Positions 55,038 through 64,000 of a DNA stretch of 64,000 nt are shown here, piece by piece (positions within the stretch are counted from its first letter, which is position 1; each line of letters starts with the position of its first letter). The position numbers and the translations under genes were made by a program. The stretch comes from Clostridium estertheticum (GTDB lineage Bacteria; Bacillota; Clostridia; Clostridiales; Clostridiaceae). The notes under the pieces are model-generated. The model ran no database searches, was not told where the DNA came from, and saw only the letters and a list, made by a program, of their open reading frames with translations. The DNA lies in contig NZ_CP086239.1 in the NCBI RefSeq assembly GCF_026650985.1, forward strand, positions 1,054,001 through 1,118,000, written 5' to 3'.

Positions 55038-56738
55038 ATGTCTAGTAGAAACAACATTTTTGGTTACTCGAATCAAAATAATGAAATTAGAAAAAGAACT
55101 TGGCTAGTGATGGTTTTATTTACGCTATTATTTTGTTTTTTAATTTATCGAGTTTCAAATTACATGTATTTTAACTCAAAGCCATTAAAAACAATGGCTG
55201 ATGCACAGTATACTATTGATGAAAAATATGGTGCTTTATATAAGTTATTTGATTGTAATGGAGATGACCTTTTAACTTATAAAGAAAAATATTATGCGAT
55301 TATAGATCCGGTGGATTATACTAGATTTAATGAATTCACCAGTAAATATGACTTAGAAACATTAACAATTACACTTAGAAATTACAATAAAACATATGAT
55401 TTAGAAAAAATTAAAGGAACCGGTAATGGAGAAAAATTAAGATATGAAATTGATAAAGTTACATATGAAAAGCTTAAAGATATTAAAAAGGTAAAAGGGT
55501 TTTATACTTATTGTTCTACTGATGTTGTAAAGGATGGGTATTGGAGGACAGAAAATATATTGACAAGTACAACTTATAATAAAATGAGTGTTAACCCAGT
55601 ATCTAAAAAGGAAGTTAGTAATACTGTATCTAAGAGCGCTGATTCGCTGGAAATGCAAATATATAATAAAACTAAAAGGAATGAATACACAAAAACTAGA
55701 TTTGCTAAAGGAGTTAATGGTGAAATGGGAGCAGCTACAACTGTTACGCCTAAAAACAACATAAATGTAAGGCTTACAATAGATAAACAAATTCAAGATA
55801 AAGTTGAGTATATTCTTCACAATGAAAAATATAATAAAATTGGTGTTGTACTAATGGAGAGTAGTAGTGGAAAAATAAGGGCTATGGCACAAAAAGATGA
55901 TAATGCATATAATATAAATCTAGGATATCCGAGTACTAATGGTGCTTTGCCAGGATCAATTTTTAAGGTTATTGTTGATGAAGCTGGTATAGATATGAAT
56001 AAAATAGATAATAGCGAGCATTTTACAATAAATCCTAAATTATTCACCCAAGAGAACTTTAAAGGAAATACATTTACTGTAGCAGAGGCTTTAGTCAAAT
56101 CTTCAAATAACATATTCGCTCAGATAGGTTGGAAGGTTGGCGTTCAAAATATATATAATTATGCCCGAAAACAAGGCATGTTAAGTAAAGTATTAAATTT
56201 TCAGCAAGAGGATACTGGTAACTTTCAGGAGGATATATCAAATCCTACATATGCCCAAACGAGCCAGACAGCCATTGGTCAAAATGTTACAATAACCCCA
56301 TTAGAAGCACTTAGCATTCCCAATACTATTATAAATAATGGAGTATATGTTAAGCCAAGTATAATAGATGCATATGTAAATGACAAGAAAGAAGTTTTAG
56401 AGAAAATTAAACTTATAACCACTACCGTATTAAAAAAAGAAACGGCAGAAACGGTTAAACTTCATATGATTGATGTTGTGAATAAAGGAACCGGTGATGC
56501 GGCTTACATTAAAGGTATGGATATAGGCGGGAAAACAGGTACTACTACATATGAGAAAGGAAACAAATCTGATGGCTGGTTTGTAGGGTTTTTCACTTTA
56601 AATGAAAAAAATTATTCTATGGTTGTATATGTGAATGATATTAAGATGAATAGACTAGGTATTGCAGATGAAGAAGGTGGAGGTACAGCTGCTCCAATAT
56701 TTAAAAAAGTAGTTAATGCGCTTAAAAATATGCAGTAA
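55038..56738 (+). CDS. Class B penicillin-binding protein
   Basis: 566 residues. A single N-terminal membrane anchor (about 21-43), a membrane-proximal domain to about 240, then a transpeptidase domain with S307-IFK-K310, SxN S355-S-N357 and KTG K499-TG. No PASTA domains are present. The position after udk matches pbpI (yrrR) of B. subtilis, where greA lies between. A monofunctional transpeptidase; given sigK as the next gene, a sporulation role is possible but not shown. Confidence 0.9.
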   Translation: MSSRNNIFGYSNQNNEIRKRTWLVMVLFTLLFCFLIYRVSNYMYFNSKPLKTMADAQYTIDEKYGALYKLFDCNGDDLLTYKEKYYAIIDPVDYTRFNEFTSKYDLETLTITLRNYNKTYDLEKIKGTGNGEKLRYEIDKVTYEKLKDIKKVKGFYTYCSTDVVKDGYWRTENILTSTTYNKMSVNPVSKKEVSNTVSKSADSLEMQIYNKTKRNEYTKTRFAKGVNGEMGAATTVTPKNNINVRLTIDKQIQDKVEYILHNEKYNKIGVVLMESSSGKIRAMAQKDDNAYNINLGYPSTNGALPGSIFKVIVDEAGIDMNKIDNSEHFTINPKLFTQENFKGNTFTVAEALVKSSNNIFAQIGWKVGVQNIYNYARKQGMLSKVLNFQQEDTGNFQEDISNPTYAQTSQTAIGQNVTITPLEALSIPNTIINNGVYVKPSIIDAYVNDKKEVLEKIKLITTTVLKKETAETVKLHMIDVVNKGTGDAAYIKGMDIGGKTGTTTYEKGNKSDGWFVGFFTLNEKNYSMVVYVNDIKMNRLGIADEEGGGTAAPIFKKVVNALKNMQ

Positions 56739-56833
56739 TAAATTTATATAAAGATTAAAAAAATTTCTAAGTACAGGCACTTTTAATAAAACAATTCATA
56801 TTATATTAATAAGCTCTATTAGGAGGAACAGCT

Positions 56834-57544
56834 GTGTTTTTCATGAATTGTTTATTAGATATGATTGGAAATGTTACATTTTTGACAGCTTATATAACTG
56901 GTAGTAGTTCATTCCCTCAACCATTAAGTGAAGAAGAAGAAAAATTTTATTTAATAAAGCTTGGGGAAGGCGATTTACTAGCTAAGGGAATACTTGTTGA
57001 ACGAAATTTAAGACTAGTAGCACACATAGTAAAAAAATATTCCTATCCTGGAAAAGATGTAGATGACCTCATATCTATTGGAACTGTAGGACTTATTAAA
57101 GCCATTGATTCTTTTGATACAAATAAGGGAACAAGGCTTGCTACCTATGCTGCAAGGTGCATAGAAAACGAAATACTTATGCTTATTCGAAATAATAAGA
57201 AAACAAAGGGTGAAGTGTATCTGCAAGACCCTATTGGCACAGATAAAGAGGGAAATGAGATATCACTTATGGATGTACTTAGTAGTGATGAAGATTCTAT
57301 AATTGATATAGTAGAAAGTAAGATACAAATTAAAAAGTTGTATAATAAGATAAACGTAGCTTTAATGGATAGAGAGAAGACAATAATTCAAATGCGTTAT
57401 GGATTACTTGATGGTAACCCTAGAACTCAAAGAGAAATTGCATTGATACTTGGAATTTCGAGATCATATGTATCAAGAATTGAGAAAAGAGCATTGAAGA
57501 AGCTTAATAAAGAATTAAATAGTACGAAAAAAATTGGTAAATAG
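56834..57544 (+). CDS. sigK: RNA polymerase sporulation sigma factor SigK
   Basis: 236 residues from GTG 56834, 7 bases after AGGAGG. A hydrophobic pro-sequence (about 1-20) is followed by FPQPLSEEEEKFYL, region 2 ([47 protein letters not shown]) and region 4 (MRYGLLDGNPRTQREIALILGISRSYVSRIEKRA in parts). It is the late mother-cell sigma factor. The reading frame is continuous, with no skin-type element interrupting it. Confidence 0.95.
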   Translation: MFFMNCLLDMIGNVTFLTAYITGSSSFPQPLSEEEEKFYLIKLGEGDLLAKGILVERNLRLVAHIVKKYSYPGKDVDDLISIGTVGLIKAIDSFDTNKGTRLATYAARCIENEILMLIRNNKKTKGEVYLQDPIGTDKEGNEISLMDVLSSDEDSIIDIVESKIQIKKLYNKINVALMDREKTIIQMRYGLLDGNPRTQREIALILGISRSYVSRIEKRALKKLNKELNSTKKIGK

Positions 57545-57566
57545 TTCTAGGAAACTAGAGCAACTA

Positions 57567-57575
57567 TGGTATAAT
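57567..57575 (+). promoter_or_regulatory. Extended -10 promoter before pilT
   Basis: TG (57567-57568), one base, TATAAT (57570-57575), with no clear -35. About 115 bases before the pilT ATG. Confidence 0.45.
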
Positions 57576-57690
57576 TATAGAATGTACAATTGTAAGTAAA
57601 ATAAAAATCTTGAATAGTGTAATTTGAAAATTAAAATTAACTATACAAGATTAATATTATGAACTTCACTAAAAAACAGGAGGACAAAAG

Positions 57691-58746
57691 ATGAAATCTC
57701 TTAGCGAGTTATTAAAATGGACAATAGAACAAAATGCATCAGATTTACATCTAACAGTTGGATCAGTACCGGTTATTAGAGTTAATGGACATCTAATGCA
57801 AGTTGGTGAAGATAAATTAACTCCAGCAAATACTGAAAAATACGCAAGAGAAATATTGGATGATTCATATGAAGAATATTATAATAATGGTGAGATTGAT
57901 ACTTCTTACTCTATTGGAGGACTTGGAAGATTTAGAGTTAATGTTTATAAGCAAAGAGGAAGCGATACTATTGCTGTTAGAGTAGTCGCATTAAAGATAC
58001 CTACACTTAAACAACTTGAACTTCCAGATGTTGTTCGCGCACTTACCACAAAACAAAGGGGCTTAGTCTTAGTGACTGGGCCTACAGGAAGTGGTAAAAG
58101 TACAACACTCGCGGCTATGGTTAACGAAATTAATTCAACTAGAGCATGTAATATTATTACACTTGAGGATCCTATTGAGTATCTGCACAAACACAATAAA
58201 TCAATTATTAATCAAAGAGAAATTGGAAAAGACAGTAAAAATTATCAAAATGCATTAAGAGCAATCCTTAGAGAAGATCCTGATGTTATATTAGTAGGTG
58301 AAATGAGAGATCTTGAAACAATTTCTATAGCTATTACTGCAGCTGAAACTGGACATTTGGTTTTCTCTACACTACACACTATAGGTGCAGCAAAAACAGT
58401 AGATAGAATAGTGGATGTATTTCCTCCATATCAACAACAACAAATTAAGGTCCAATTGGCTGCAGTGATGCAGGGAATAATTTCACAGCAATTAATACCT
58501 AAGATAACTGAAAAAGGAAGGGTCGCTGCTCTTGAGGTAATGATATCAACCCCAGCAATTCAAAATCTTATTCGTGAGGGTAAAACACATCAATTACAGT
58601 CTTGTGTTCAAACCGGCGGGAAATATGGTATGAAAACTATGGATATGTCAATTTCAGATTTATATAAAAGATCGGTTATATCTAAAGATGATGCAATAAC
58701 TTACTCTGTTGACAATGAAATGATGGTAAGAATGTTAGCACTTTAA
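57691..58746 (+). CDS. pilT: Type IV pilus retraction ATPase PilT
   Basis: 351 residues. N-terminal PAS-like part (NASDLHLTVGSVPVIRVNG), Walker A TGPTGSGKSTTLAAM, Asp box, Walker B REDPDVILVGEMRD, His box TAAETGHLVFSTLHT, and the AIRNLIRE-like AIQNLIREGKTHQL. No other pilus gene is nearby, but sigK-pilT-ftsA-ftsZ is a recurrent clostridial order. AGGAGG precedes the ATG. A terminator follows. Confidence 0.94.
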   Translation: MKSLSELLKWTIEQNASDLHLTVGSVPVIRVNGHLMQVGEDKLTPANTEKYAREILDDSYEEYYNNGEIDTSYSIGGLGRFRVNVYKQRGSDTIAVRVVALKIPTLKQLELPDVVRALTTKQRGLVLVTGPTGSGKSTTLAAMVNEINSTRACNIITLEDPIEYLHKHNKSIINQREIGKDSKNYQNALRAILREDPDVILVGEMRDLETISIAITAAETGHLVFSTLHTIGAAKTVDRIVDVFPPYQQQQIKVQLAAVMQGIISQQLIPKITEKGRVAALEVMISTPAIQNLIREGKTHQLQSCVQTGGKYGMKTMDMSISDLYKRSVISKDDAITYSVDNEMMVRMLAL

Positions 58747-58760
58747 TTAACAATTTAAAT

Positions 58761-58800
58761 AAGCTAAAAGCAAAGATAAATTATGGCTTTTAGCTTGTTC
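58761..58800 (+). terminator. Terminator of pilT
   Basis: AAGCTAAAAGC (58761-58771) pairs with GCTTTTAGCTT (58786-58796), followed by GTTCTATTT. Confidence 0.75.
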
Positions 58801-58854
58801 TATTTCAATTTGAAATTATAATTAATTTTATAAAATTATAAGAAAATATTAACT

Positions 58855-58868
58855 TGGGAATATTCCCA
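58855..58868. promoter_or_regulatory. 14-base palindrome upstream of the ftsA promoter
   Basis: TGGGAATATTCCCA is a perfect palindrome 12 bases upstream of the -35 at 58881, a typical place for an operator. The protein that would bind is unknown. Confidence 0.5.
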
Positions 58869-58880
58869 TATAATATAACA

Positions 58881-58909
58881 TTGCATTTTCTATATATTGA
58901 TATTATACT
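58881..58909 (+). promoter_or_regulatory. SigA promoter of ftsA-ftsZ
   Basis: TTGCAT (58881-58886), a 17-base spacer, TATACT (58904-58909). The leader to ftsA is about 220 bases and holds an extra AGGAGG at 59068-59073 that serves no supported gene (only a six-codon TTG frame at 59086). Confidence 0.65.
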
Positions 58910-59135
58910 TAGTGTATGAAAATAAATTATCTTTTAAGTATTATTAGGTTAATATAGTTTACTAAATTGAAATTAAAGTTATAAATATTCAATTATACAA
59001 TAAAATGTAAAAACTTTTGACCGTATTTAAATTTAGAATAAATTTTTTATTAAAAAAGATAAAAATAGGAGGAAATTTTATTTTCTTGTTGAATATATAC
59101 ACTTGAGGTTTCTCTTACGAGGAGGGATAAACTTA

Positions 59136-60389
59136 ATGAATGAACAGATTGTAGGAATTGATTTAGGGTCATCAAAAATATGTGGAGCAGTTGGTAGAAT
59201 TAACAGCAATGGAAAACTTCAGATTATAGGCATTACATCAGTTGTATGTAGTGGTTTAAATAAATCAGTTGTAATAGACATAGATAGTACAGCTGAAGCT
59301 ATTAAGCAATGTGTTATTCAATTGGAACGTATGACAGATACGCAAATTAGTGAAGGATATATATCACTGCCTGGAGGAATTTGCGAATTAGTGAGGAATA
59401 CTGGCATGATTGCAATATCTTCTGAAGACAGGGAAATCAAACAAAGTGATGTGGATAGAGTAATTGAAGCAGCTAAACTTATTTCAGTTCCGGCCGATAA
59501 AGAAATAGTGGGTGTTGAGCCTGAACAATATATTGTTGATGGATATGACAATATTAAAGATCCTAGAGGGATGAGTGGAATAAGACTCGAAGTTGAGGGA
59601 CAAGTTGTCATGGCGCAATCTACAGCAGTTAGTAATTTATTGAAAAGTGTTAAAAGAGCTGGAATTAAAGTAAATGGTATAGTGCTTCAACCATCAGCAA
59701 TATCTGAGGCTGTACTTCGAAAAGAAGAGAAAGATATGGGAATAGCACTTGTTGATGTTGGAGCTCAGACTATTGATATATCAATTTATAAGAGTGGAAA
59801 ATTAAAATATACATCTATTGTTCAATTGGGTGGAGATAACATAACTAATGATATATCAGTTTGTCTTAAAGTTCCTTTTAGTGAAGGTGAAAGATTAAAA
59901 CTTAAATATGGAAGCCTTATTAAGGGGGCAGAAGTTGATGATGAGAAGATTAGAGTTAAAGATTCTTATAATAATTTAATGGAGATTGATAACAATTTAT
60001 TAATTGATATAATTTGTGCTAGGGTAGAAGAATTATTACATTTAATTAAAAGAAATTTGTTAAATAGTGGGTTTTATAAGGAAGTTTCAGGAGTAGTAAT
60101 AGTTGGTGGAGGTATATCTTTGTTTAGAGGCATGAATGATTTAAGTAAAGATATACTTGAAAAATCAGTGAGAGTAGGATCTCCTGAATATGTAGGTGCA
60201 GCTAGCCCGATATATGTTACAGCAGTAGGAATAGTGCTTCAGGCTGTTAATAATCTTAAAACTAATACTAGTTCATTTGAAGAGTCAGATGAACAATCGC
60301 ACGATAATAAATGGTCAAAAAAACAAAATACAAAAGGGAAGAATAAATTAGCGGCAAAAGTTAAAGGCTTTTTTGCGGATTTTTTCTAA
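59136..60389 (+). CDS. ftsA: Cell division protein FtsA
   Basis: ATG 59136 follows GAGGAGGG; an in-frame extension to 59103 lies before the site. 417 residues of actin fold: IVGIDLGSSKICGAVG, LVDVGAQTIDISIY, and VVIVGGGISLFRGM. A C-terminal basic amphipathic helix (NKLAAKVKGFFADFF) anchors it to the membrane. FtsA tethers FtsZ. ftsZ begins 15 bases after the stop. Confidence 0.95.
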   Translation: MNEQIVGIDLGSSKICGAVGRINSNGKLQIIGITSVVCSGLNKSVVIDIDSTAEAIKQCVIQLERMTDTQISEGYISLPGGICELVRNTGMIAISSEDREIKQSDVDRVIEAAKLISVPADKEIVGVEPEQYIVDGYDNIKDPRGMSGIRLEVEGQVVMAQSTAVSNLLKSVKRAGIKVNGIVLQPSAISEAVLRKEEKDMGIALVDVGAQTIDISIYKSGKLKYTSIVQLGGDNITNDISVCLKVPFSEGERLKLKYGSLIKGAEVDDEKIRVKDSYNNLMEIDNNLLIDIICARVEELLHLIKRNLLNSGFYKEVSGVVIVGGGISLFRGMNDLSKDILEKSVRVGSPEYVGAASPIYVTAVGIVLQAVNNLKTNTSSFEESDEQSHDNKWSKKQNTKGKNKLAAKVKGFFADFF

Positions 60390-60404
60390 AAAGGAGGTAT
60401 TGTT

Positions 60405-61499
60405 GTGTTAGATTTTGATGTTGATGTTCAAGAGTTTGCTCAAATTAAAGTAATTGGGTGTGGTGGCGGAGGAAACAATGCTATAAACAGGATGATTATG
60501 GAAGGGCTTAAAAACGTAGAGTTTATAGCTATTAACACAGATAAGCAAGCTTTAATTCTTTCTCATGCTGTTCAAAAAATTCAGATTGGTGATAAACTTA
60601 CTAAGGGACTTGGAGCAGGTGCTAATCCAGAAATTGGTATGAAAGCAGCAGAAGAAAGTAAAGAAGAAATATCCCAAGCAATAAAGGGTGCAGATATGGT
60701 GTTTATTACTGCAGGTATGGGTGGTGGTACTGGTACTGGTGCTGCACCTGTGGTCGCAGAAATTGCTAAATCTATGGGGATACTTACTGTAGGAGTTGTT
60801 ACAAAACCATTTCCGTTTGAGGGCAGGAAAAGAATGATTAATGCTGAAGTAGGAATAAAAACCCTTAAAGAAACAGTAGATACTTTAGTAACAATACCAA
60901 ATGAAAGATTATTAACTATGGTTGATAAGAAAACTACATTGATGGATTCTTTCAAAATGGCAGATGATGTTTTAAGACAAGGTATACAAGGTATATCTGA
61001 TTTGATTACAATACCAGGCCTTGTAAATCTGGATTTTGCAGATGTAAGGACAATTATGCTTGCAAAAGGCCTTGCACATATGGGAGTTGGTAGAGCTTCT
61101 GGCGATAACAGAGCCCAAGAGGCAGCAAAACAAGCTATCTCAAGCCCATTACTTGAAACATCTATAGTTGGTGCTACGGGTGTACTTTTAAATATTACTG
61201 GTGGAATGGACCTTGGATTACTTGAAATTAATGAAGCTGCAGAGATTGTGCAAGGGGCGGCTGATCCAGATGCTAATATTATTTTTGGAGCAGTTATAGA
61301 TGAAGAGCTAAAAGATGAAATAAGAATAACGGTTATTGCAACTGGTTTTGAAAGTGATAATGTAGTAAAACAAAATAAAATTGTGCAAAAACCTAAAGTA
61401 AAAGAAACGGTTATTCCTAACGAAGAAGTTGCGTATACTAAAGATTACGAAGATTCTGATTTAGAAATTCCAGCTTTTTTAAGAAGACAAAATAAATAA
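60405..61499 (+). CDS. ftsZ: Cell division GTPase FtsZ
   Basis: 364 residues from GTG 60405, after [24 protein letters not shown], the tubulin motif [12 protein letters not shown], and T7 loop [12 protein letters not shown] short linker leads to the conserved C-terminal peptide [12 protein letters not shown], which binds FtsA and other partners. It forms the division ring, including the asymmetric septum in sporulation. Confidence 0.97.
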   Translation: MLDFDVDVQEFAQIKVIGCGGGGNNAINRMIMEGLKNVEFIAINTDKQALILSHAVQKIQIGDKLTKGLGAGANPEIGMKAAEESKEEISQAIKGADMVFITAGMGGGTGTGAAPVVAEIAKSMGILTVGVVTKPFPFEGRKRMINAEVGIKTLKETVDTLVTIPNERLLTMVDKKTTLMDSFKMADDVLRQGIQGISDLITIPGLVNLDFADVRTIMLAKGLAHMGVGRASGDNRAQEAAKQAISSPLLETSIVGATGVLLNITGGMDLGLLEINEAAEIVQGAADPDANIIFGAVIDEELKDEIRITVIATGFESDNVVKQNKIVQKPKVKETVIPNEEVAYTKDYEDSDLEIPAFLRRQNK

Positions 61500-61530
61500 T
61501 AATATAAAATAATAATATAAATTAAATTAT

Positions 61531-61556
61531 AAAGTGCCCTTTGGGCACTTTATTTG
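61531..61556 (+). terminator. Terminator of ftsZ
   Basis: AAAGTGCCC and GGGCACTTT with a 3-base loop, then ATTTG, 30 bases after the stop. Confidence 0.8.
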
Positions 61557-61644
61557 CGTTTAGAACAATTATAAATGTATTTACAATAATATGGGAATAA
61601 GTGACGCTTTATGAAGGAATAAAAATAGTTGTATGTGGTAAAAA

Positions 61645-61677
61645 ATGACAAAATTCTGATGCTAATAGTTATATAAT
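61645..61677 (+). promoter_or_regulatory. spoIIGA promoter with wide spacing and Spo0A-box-like sequence
   Basis: ATGACA (61645-61650) and TATAAT (61672-61677) are 21 bases apart, wider than normal. TGACAAA (61646-61652), one mismatch from the 0A box TGNCGAA, overlaps the -35. The B. subtilis spoIIG promoter has the same oddity (22-base spacing, Spo0A-dependent). Confidence 0.6.
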
Positions 61678-61699
61678 AATCTTAAAGGAGGAAGAGAGG

Positions 61700-62506
61700 A
61701 TGGTAGTATATGTAGATGTTCTTATATTAGTAAATTTTATAGTTAATCTATTCATATTACACGTTACTGTTCAAACGTTAAGAAAAAGAGTAAAGCTTAA
61801 GTGGCTATTCATTTCAAGTCTAGTAGGTAGCTTATATGTTATAACAGTATTGTACCCTAGTCTTAAGTGGCTGACATTTTTACCTTTTAAGATATTAATA
61901 GTAATTGTTATGATAGTTATTGCATTTCATGAAAAAAGACTTTTATTTAATATTAAAGCTTCATTAATCTTTTTATTATACTCAATTCTTTTAGCTGGGA
62001 TGTGTTTTTTTATTCAAATGAATAGTAAAAAGGATATGTCATTTGATGTAGTTATAATAAATTTTCCTTATGAAAAGCTGCTACTTTCAGTAATGATCAT
62101 TTATATAGTTATATATAGGGTCGTAATTTTTGTAGAAGATAGGAAAAAAATATCTACACTTATATACACAGTAGATATAGTAAATAAGAATTATATAAAA
62201 ACTATTAAAGCATTTTTAGATACTGGAAATGAGCTTCGCGAGCCTGCTTCCAATCTACCGGTATTGATTGTTGAACGGAATATTTTAAGCGAAATTTCCC
62301 TGGAAAAAAACAATACATACTTCATTCCTTATACTGTAGTAAATGGAACTAGTGGTAGATTTATTGGATTTAAGCCAGAGTATATTAACATTCATATTAA
62401 TAAGAAAAATATAGAAACAAAAGATGTAATTGTAGCATTTTGTGAGTATAAATTAAGCAAAGATAATGATTATAATGGGCTTATGTCTAGGGGGATACTC
62501 AGTTAA
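61700..62506 (+). CDS. spoIIGA: Sigma-E processing aspartic protease SpoIIGA
   Basis: 268 residues. Five membrane segments in the first 145 residues, then a cytoplasmic aspartic-protease domain with [11 protein letters not shown] (D174). It cleaves the pro-sequence from sigma-E after signalling from SpoIIR in the forespore. AAAGGAGGAAG precedes ATG 61700. sigE follows 53 bases later in the same unit. Confidence 0.93.
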   Translation: MVVYVDVLILVNFIVNLFILHVTVQTLRKRVKLKWLFISSLVGSLYVITVLYPSLKWLTFLPFKILIVIVMIVIAFHEKRLLFNIKASLIFLLYSILLAGMCFFIQMNSKKDMSFDVVIINFPYEKLLLSVMIIYIVIYRVVIFVEDRKKISTLIYTVDIVNKNYIKTIKAFLDTGNELREPASNLPVLIVERNILSEISLEKNNTYFIPYTVVNGTSGRFIGFKPEYINIHINKKNIETKDVIVAFCEYKLSKDNDYNGLMSRGILS

Positions 62507-62559
62507 TAAGGTTAAAATTAGTAATTGTTTTGAATAATAATATGGATAAGGAGGAAATT

Positions 62560-63267
62560 ATGTTTAATTTTAAAGTAATGTTAAACAAGTTATTTGCTAA
62601 ATTTAAAATATTTTCAAACAATTTGTTTTATATAGGAGGCAACGATGCGTTACCACCTCCTTTGACTAAGGATGAAGAGGACGAATTGGTAGTTAGACTT
62701 GATACCGGGGATAAAAGTGTAAGAGCCACCTTAATCGAGAGGAATTTAAGGCTCGTAGTTTATATAGCAAGGAAGTTTGAAAATACAGGAGTGAATATTG
62801 AAGATTTGATTTCAGTAGGAACTATAGGGCTTATTAAAGCGGTTAATACCTTTGATCCTGAAAAAAAAATTAAGCTTGCTACATATGGATCACGATGTAT
62901 TGAGAATGAAATTCTAATGTATCTTAGGAGAAATAGTAAAATAAAAACTGAAATTTCTCTTTATGAACCTCTAAATGTTGATTGGGATGGTAATGAATTA
63001 TTGCTTTCTGATATAATTGGAACCGACAATGATGTGGTTTATAATATTATTGAAGAAGATGTAGACAAGCAATTACTTTGGCTTGCGATGCAACGGTTAA
63101 ATTCACGAGAAAAAGAAATTGTGCAACTAAGATTTGGATTAAATGGAACAACAGAAAAGACACAAAAAGAAGTTGCTGATATACTTGGAATATCACAATC
63201 TTATATATCAAGGCTTGAAAAAAGAATAATAAAAAGATTGCAAAAGGAAATTAATAAAATGGTGTAG
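62560..63267 (+). CDS. sigE: RNA polymerase sporulation sigma factor SigE
   Basis: ATG 62560 follows AAGGAGG by 5 bases; in-frame codons upstream to 62530 include this site. 235 residues: a pro-sequence (about 1-30, [14 protein letters not shown] follows), region 2 ([44 protein letters not shown]) and region 4 ([33 protein letters not shown] in parts). It is the early mother-cell sigma factor. Confidence 0.96.
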   Translation: MFNFKVMLNKLFAKFKIFSNNLFYIGGNDALPPPLTKDEEDELVVRLDTGDKSVRATLIERNLRLVVYIARKFENTGVNIEDLISVGTIGLIKAVNTFDPEKKIKLATYGSRCIENEILMYLRRNSKIKTEISLYEPLNVDWDGNELLLSDIIGTDNDVVYNIIEEDVDKQLLWLAMQRLNSREKEIVQLRFGLNGTTEKTQKEVADILGISQSYISRLEKRIIKRLQKEINKMV

Positions 63268-63288
63268 CGTAATTCTGGATTGGTATTA

Positions 63289-63355
63289 GGCATATGAAAA
63301 TAAATAACAAGTCAGTATACTATTATTTTTGACTTATTATTTATTTTCATGTGCC
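63289..63355 (+). terminator. Long hairpin after sigE
   Basis: Near-perfect 26-base arms (63289-63314 and 63330-63355; GGCATATGAAAA at the base, AAGTCA at the tip). It lies 22 bases after the stop and separates sigE from the ylmC-like gene. Confidence 0.8.
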
Positions 63356-63456
63356 TTATTTAAAAATATAAAATAAAATTCTAATTATAAATATATTCTT
63401 AGTGTCTAATGAATATAGATAATATAAAGGTTTAAAACACTCTAGGGGGGAATAAA

Positions 63457-63717
63457 ATGGAAAGCTTAATGTTTGCAATTAACAATTTAAGACAGATGGA
63501 AATTATAGATATAAATTCAGGGTCCAAAATGGGATATATTAAAGATTTAAAAGTGGATTGTGATGACTATAAAATCATTTCAATTTTAATGCCAACTCAA
63601 AGATCATCTTGGTTTAATAAAAACAATAGTATTGAGATACCATGGGAAAAAGTTAAGAAAGTTGGTGTTGATGTAATTCTTGTAGATGGTAGTGATCTAA
63701 TTATGGAAAACGAATAA
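63457..63717 (+). CDS. YlmC/YmxH-family PRC-barrel sporulation protein
   Basis: 86 residues with one PRC barrel: LRQMEIIDINSGSKMGYIKDLKVDCDDYKIISILM (in parts) and IPWEKVKKVGVDVILVD. In clostridia this family sits between the sigE/sigG genes and nrdR and is linked to sporulation. No sigG is seen between sigE and this gene. AGGGGGG precedes ATG 63457. Confidence 0.85.
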   Translation: MESLMFAINNLRQMEIIDINSGSKMGYIKDLKVDCDDYKIISILMPTQRSSWFNKNNSIEIPWEKVKKVGVDVILVDGSDLIMENE

Positions 63718-63796
63718 TAGACTATTTTAATTTATAAGATAAGTGTATAATGTTAGTATATTTGTTAACTATACTAGTAAAAGGGCGTGAAGACCA

Positions 63797-64000
63797 TTGA
63801 AGTGTCCATATTGCAGCTGTGAAGAAAGTAAAGTGGTAGACTCTAGATCAACAGATGACAATATTGCAACTAGACGTCGACGTGAGTGCCTGCGGTGCTT
63901 TAAACGATATACTACTTATGAAAAAGTAGAAGATGTGCCTATTTTAGTAATAAAGAAAGATTTTAATAGAGAATATTTTGATAGAACAAAGATATTGAAT
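63797..64000 (+). CDS. nrdR: Transcriptional repressor NrdR (partial)
   Basis: TTG start at 63797 after AAAGGGCGTG; 68 residues are present and the frame runs off the right edge. The zinc ribbon [15 protein letters not shown] ... [16 protein letters not shown] has four Cys, and the ATP-cone begins [10 protein letters not shown]. NrdR represses ribonucleotide reductase genes. Confidence 0.95.
   Translation, partial: MKCPYCSCEESKVVDSRSTDDNIATRRRRECLRCFKRYTTYEKVEDVPILVIKKDFNREYFDRTKILN

Noticed and set aside
56834-57544. Skin-type prophage element in sigK
   Set aside because: The gene is continuous from start to stop with regions 2 and 4 intact.

Overview
The window looks like a chromosomal segment of a spore-forming, anaerobic member of Clostridium sensu stricto. 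The evidence is strongly AT-rich DNA, AGGAGG ribosome binding sites, the sporulation genes spoIIGA, sigE, sigK, ytaF and a spore photoproduct lyase homologue, and a gene order largely shared with other clostridia and in part with Bacillus subtilis. The species cannot be named from the sequence alone. No tRNA, rRNA, transposase, phage gene or CRISPR array was seen.

Layout. (1) 1-9.9 kb is accessory and mostly leftward: a Ser/Asn/Gln-rich protein, YtaF, a CymR-like Rrf2 regulator, a Crp/Fnr regulator with an N-terminal Cys cluster, a coiled-coil protein, a secreted amidase/M15 peptidase pair and a short-chain dehydrogenase. A DEAD-box helicase with a long structured leader, a coiled-coil protein and a glutaredoxin-like protein follow. 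(2) 10-15.3 kb holds an AI-2E-family permease, an RlmA-type rRNA methyltransferase, an SPL-family radical SAM protein, aat, and a probable BofC-like protein next to ruvA. (3) 15.6-32.8 kb is a long rightward housekeeping block: ruvAB-queA-tgt-yajC-TIGR04086-SCIFF peptide/maturase-secDF-RecJ-like-apt-rel-dtd-MBL-hemZ-aspS-CsoR/CstR-like. (4) 32.8-39.4 kb holds a split threonine/serine exporter, glyA, a HisJ-type phosphatase, and a leftward hisS plus SufS-like desulfurase unit. (5) 39.4-43.6 kb is the iron-sulfur/tRNA thiolation operon iscR-nifS-nifU-mnmA and a second nifU. (6) 43.8-56.7 kb is a PRC-barrel protein, an AI-2E permease, T-box-alaS, ireB, ruvX, DUF1292, fur, typA, trmR, trhP, udk and a penicillin-binding protein. 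(7) 56.8-64 kb is the division/sporulation block sigK, pilT, ftsA, ftsZ, spoIIGA, sigE, ylmC-like and a partial nrdR.

Functionally, translation and tRNA modification dominate: queuosine via QueA/Tgt, 2-thiouridine via NifS/MnmA, wobble hydroxylation and methoxylation via TrhP/TrmR, plus four synthetase or editing genes. They are interleaved with Sec export, recombination, the stringent response, Fe-S assembly and control of cell division at sporulation.

The least ordinary items are these. The gene in the recJ position is short and has lost most DHH catalytic residues, and it shares an exact 18-base direct repeat with the start of apt. Structured leaders without a recognised class precede the DEAD-box helicase, hisS, iscR and typA. 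The SPL-family protein seems to lack the catalytic cysteine at its usual place. The CsoR-like sensor has a CstR-like ligand pattern. sigG is absent from its usual place after sigE.
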